DNA from: Frigidibacter sp. | GTDB taxonomy: Bacteria; Pseudomonadota; Alphaproteobacteria; Rhodobacterales; Rhodobacteraceae | Direction: 5' to 3' | Assembly (NCBI RefSeq): GCF_030695035.1 | Contig: NZ_JAUYTT010000015.1 | Location: 1-64,000, forward strand | DNA length: 64,000 nt | Part shown: positions 61,791-64,000 of the stretch, one piece after another | Layout of the letters: each line of letters opens with the position of its first letter | Numbering within the stretch: position 1 is the stretch's first letter | The notes under the pieces: generated by a model | Databases searched by the model: none | What the model was told of the DNA's origin: nothing | The model's input: the letters and a program-made list of their open reading frames with translations, nothing else | Position numbers and translations under genes: made by a program

Positions 61791-63338
61791 CTACTGCGCG
61801 TAGTGCGCGATCCGTTCGGCGTGATGCGCCGAGCGGGTCAGCCAGCGCGAGGCGTCGGTGAGGTCGAAGACGCCCTCGGGGCTGACGAGACCGGCATGTT
61901 CGCGCAGCAGGGCCGAGCGGCGCAGGCGATGGGCGCGGTGGAGGATGGTTGCTTCGAGCCGGGCCAGTTGGCGGGCGGTCGCCGGGTCTCGCGGGGCATT
62001 TGCGGCGCGTGTGAGGGCGGCGCCGAAGGCGGCAGCGGGGCGGCGCAGTACCGGGTCGCGGGGGAGAAGCGCAATGCGCTCCGTCTGTGCGGCGCGGTGG
62101 GCGAGGCGCTGCAGGTGGTCGAAGCGGTGCAGCGCGGCGGAGCGGCGGGCGAGGGTGGCGGCGTCGCCTTCGGCCACGCGGATGCGGGTCAGGAAGGATT
62201 CGAGATCGTCGAGGGCGGGCCCAAGCAGGGGCGTCAGCTCCTCGAGTGGGGCGGGATCGGCTGACGGGCCGAGCCGGGCGCCGAGGGCGGCGCAGAGCGC
62301 CGAGGCGATGGCGTCGGACGCGGCCCCAGCGGCATCGAGTGCGGCGCCGGGATCGGCCAGCAGGGCGGGGTCCAGCTTCTGGGTCAGGCTGGGGCCGCGG
62401 CCGGGCACAAGGCGCTCTATCAGCCGGGCGAAGGGCGCGGTGAGGGGCAGCATCAGCATCACCCCTAAGAGGTTGAAGGCGGTGTGGAAGGCGACCAGCG
62501 CGGCAGGCGCGTCGCCCCCGGTCAGCACCGCCATGGCGGGCGCGGCCCAGCCGACCACGGCGAAGGCGGCAAGTCCGGTCACCACATTGTAGGCGACATG
62601 GGCCATGGCGGTGCGGCGCATGTCGCGCGAGCCGCCGATGGTGGCGATCAGCGACTTGAAGGTGGTGCCGATATCCATGCCGATCACCATCGCCGCCGCC
62701 TGCGGCAGGGAGATCGCGCCCGAGGTCAGCAACACCAGCGCCATCGCCACCCCGGCGCTGGAGGACTGGATGACCAGCGTGACGCCGATGCCGATGCCCA
62801 GAAGCGCCAGCCGCCCGGCCAGCGTGTCGCCGGGCAGGCGGTCGAAGACCATCCAGGATTCGAAGGCTCCGGTGCCCTGCTGCATCAGGTCGAAGCCCAG
62901 GAAGATCAGGCTGAACCCGGCCAGCAGCGTGCCGGCCCGCGCCCAAGGACCACCCGCCAGCGCCCGCAGCAGGGCCGCCGCCAACAGCATCGGCAGCGCC
63001 GCCGTTCCCAGCTGCAGCTTGACCCCCAGCAGCACGACCATCCATCCGGTGATCGTGGTGCCGACATTGGCCCCGTAGATTATGCCGATGGCCTGCGGGA
63101 AGGTCAGCAGCCCGGCCCCGACAAAACCGATGGTGGTGACCAGCACCGCACTGGAGGATTGCACCACGGCGGTGGCGGCGGCCCCGGTCACCGCGCCCGA
63201 GAGGGGCGAGGTGGTGAAGCGGCGCAGCGCCTCGCGCAACTGGCGGCTGGCGAGTTGGCGCAGGGCGTCGGTCATCATCTGCATCCCGAGGATGTAGAGG
63301 CCGATGCCGCCGGCCAGCAGCAGCAGGTTTTCCGTCAT
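61791..63338 (-). CDS. Na/Pi cotransporter family protein with PhoU-like tail
   Basis: A 515-residue transporter of the NptA/YjbB type. Two inverted membrane repeats carry the QSSSA motif twice (VVQSSSAVLVTTIGFVGAG and VIQSSSAGVAMALVLLTSG). GANVGTTITGW and GMDIGTTFKSLIATIGGS are the paired motifs. A PhoU-like helical domain fills the last 180 residues. The start is ATG 63338. Phosphate export or import is expected; no pho genes are nearby. Confidence 0.9.
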   Translation of the reverse strand: MTENLLLLAGGIGLYILGMQMMTDALRQLASRQLREALRRFTTSPLSGAVTGAAATAVVQSSSAVLVTTIGFVGAGLLTFPQAIGIIYGANVGTTITGWMVVLLGVKLQLGTAALPMLLAAALLRALAGGPWARAGTLLAGFSLIFLGFDLMQQGTGAFESWMVFDRLPGDTLAGRLALLGIGIGVTLVIQSSSAGVAMALVLLTSGAISLPQAAAMVIGMDIGTTFKSLIATIGGSRDMRRTAMAHVAYNVVTGLAAFAVVGWAAPAMAVLTGGDAPAALVAFHTAFNLLGVMLMLPLTAPFARLIERLVPGRGPSLTQKLDPALLADPGAALDAAGAASDAIASALCAALGARLGPSADPAPLEELTPLLGPALDDLESFLTRIRVAEGDAATLARRSAALHRFDHLQRLAHRAAQTERIALLPRDPVLRRPAAAFGAALTRAANAPRDPATARQLARLEATILHRAHRLRRSALLREHAGLVSPEGVFDLTDASRWLTRSAHHAERIAHYAQ

Positions 63339-63543
63339 CGGTTTCGCTCCCTCGGGCAGCAGTGATCGCCGCGCCGCCTGCAGGATCGCAGAGCGGGGAA
63401 CCCGGGGCAAGAATGCTGCGTTTGCGAAAGGGACGCCGCGGCGGCAAAGGCGCGTTGAGTTGCCGGGGCAAATCTGGCAGCACGGGCGGAGACGGTCGCC
63501 CGGAGCGAATTGGCCCGGCACCCAGCGAAGGAAGGCAATCACC

Positions 63544-64000
63544 ATGGCGATTGGCAATTCAAGCCTGCGCGGCGCGGTGCTGGCGCTGGCAGCCATGGGC
63601 ATCTATGCCACGCATGACGTGGTGGTGAAGCTGCTGGGCGAGGACTACTCCGCCATCCAGATCGTGTTCTTCGCCGCGCTGATGAGCTTTCCGGTGGTGT
63701 CGGTGGTCCTGCTCAGCGACCGGACCTCGGGCACGCTCAGGCCGGTGCATCCGTGGTGGACCCTGCTGCGCACCGTTTGCACCGTCACCTGCGGGGTGAC
63801 GGCCTTCTATGCGTTTTCGGAACTGCCGCTGGCGCAGACCTATGCGATCTTGTTCGCCACGCCGCTGCTGATTACCGTGATTGCCATTCCGCTGCTGGGC
63901 GAGACGGTGCGGCTGCGGCGCTGGGCGGCGGTGATCTGCGGGCTGGTGGGGGTGATGGTGGTGCTGCGGCCGGGCTCGACCGAGCTTGGCAGTGGCCATC
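63544..64000 (+). CDS. EamA/DMT-family transporter (truncated by window end)
   Basis: The first 152 codons of a DMT permease: MAIGNSSLRGAVLALAAMGIYATHDVVVKLLG, then SAIQIVFFAALMSFPVVSVVLL and YAFSELPLAQTYAILFATPLLITVIAIPLLGETVRLRRWAAVICGLVGVMVVLRPG. The latter is the end of the first EamA repeat with its conserved GE motif. GAAGGAAGG precedes ATG 63544. The second half lies outside the window. Its substrate is unknown. Confidence 0.88.
   Translation, partial: MAIGNSSLRGAVLALAAMGIYATHDVVVKLLGEDYSAIQIVFFAALMSFPVVSVVLLSDRTSGTLRPVHPWWTLLRTVCTVTCGVTAFYAFSELPLAQTYAILFATPLLITVIAIPLLGETVRLRRWAAVICGLVGVMVVLRPGSTELGSGH

Noticed and set aside
61600-63483. A 627-codon minus-strand frame overlapping the Na/Pi cotransporter in another frame
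   Set aside because: The cotransporter frame carries duplicated QSSSA motifs; this frame is Arg/Pro-rich noise.
1-64000. CRISPR array, insertion sequence, prophage or anti-phage island
   Set aside because: No regular spacer-repeat array, no transposase, integrase or phage structural gene was recognised; the repeats present are short dispersed palindromes or the 11-bp-period elements.

Overview
The window is high-GC, densely packed chromosomal DNA from an alphaproteobacterium of the Rhodobacteraceae/Paracoccaceae type. The evidence is the petP-petR regulator pair, a petABC (bc1 complex) operon with a GTG-started Tat-dependent Rieske protein, a motB-flgE-flgK-flgL-flgI block preceded by CtrA-like boxes, and many ATGA-type start/stop overlaps. 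No insertion sequence, prophage, CRISPR array or plasmid gene was recognised. I cannot name the species, and no photosynthesis genes lie here.

Layout. 1-7 kb: end of a probable gltB, a structured gene-free stretch, mtgA, a GST and queG, the organic-peroxide switch ohrR/ohr with three operator-like sites, ilvE, and petP-petR. 6.7-11 kb: isoprenoid precursor genes xseB-ispA-dxs, then an MFS exporter. 11-19 kb: an SDR epimerase, a SelW-like protein, an adenine salvage pair (adeC-amn), HU, an EamA exporter, a GST divergent from a WYL regulator, and aroC. 19.9-24.3 kb: a TPP riboswitch controlling a thiamine ABC transporter with two tandem binding-protein genes (thiB-thiB-thiP-thiQ). 24.4-30.5 kb: petCBA, another GST, mtaB-dapF and tRNA-Lys. 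30.5-38.4 kb: small stress and metabolic genes (DUF1992, RidA, VOC, AhpD-like, quinone oxidoreductase), then a TetR-controlled RND efflux pump. 38.4-44.4 kb: motor and hook-filament flagellar genes. 44.4-45.1 kb: an unexplained 669-bp gene-free stretch. 45-52.7 kb: an OmpA/BON envelope protein, ubiA divergent from rsmE, a GNAT, and gshA. 52.7-57.3 kb: the reverse-strand operon pyrB-rmuC-pyrC-like-plsY. 57.4-64 kb: uracil-DNA glycosylase, moaB, a DsbD-like periplasmic protein, YqgE, leuB behind a strongly structured leader, a Na/Pi cotransporter, and a truncated EamA transporter.

The genes are mostly housekeeping. The most interesting signals are non-coding or residue-level: three copies of a 44-bp element built of 11-bp units; a dispersed palindromic family with a GGATATTTGG-like core; mutually exclusive hairpins before leuB; a candidate small RNA near the left edge; a DapF with Ser at the expected second catalytic Cys; a dihydroorotase homologue without its metal ligands, encoded with PyrB but separated from it by rmuC; and a uracil-DNA glycosylase with too few cysteines for the usual Fe-S cluster. 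Functional statements rest on motif recognition by eye; no database search was run.
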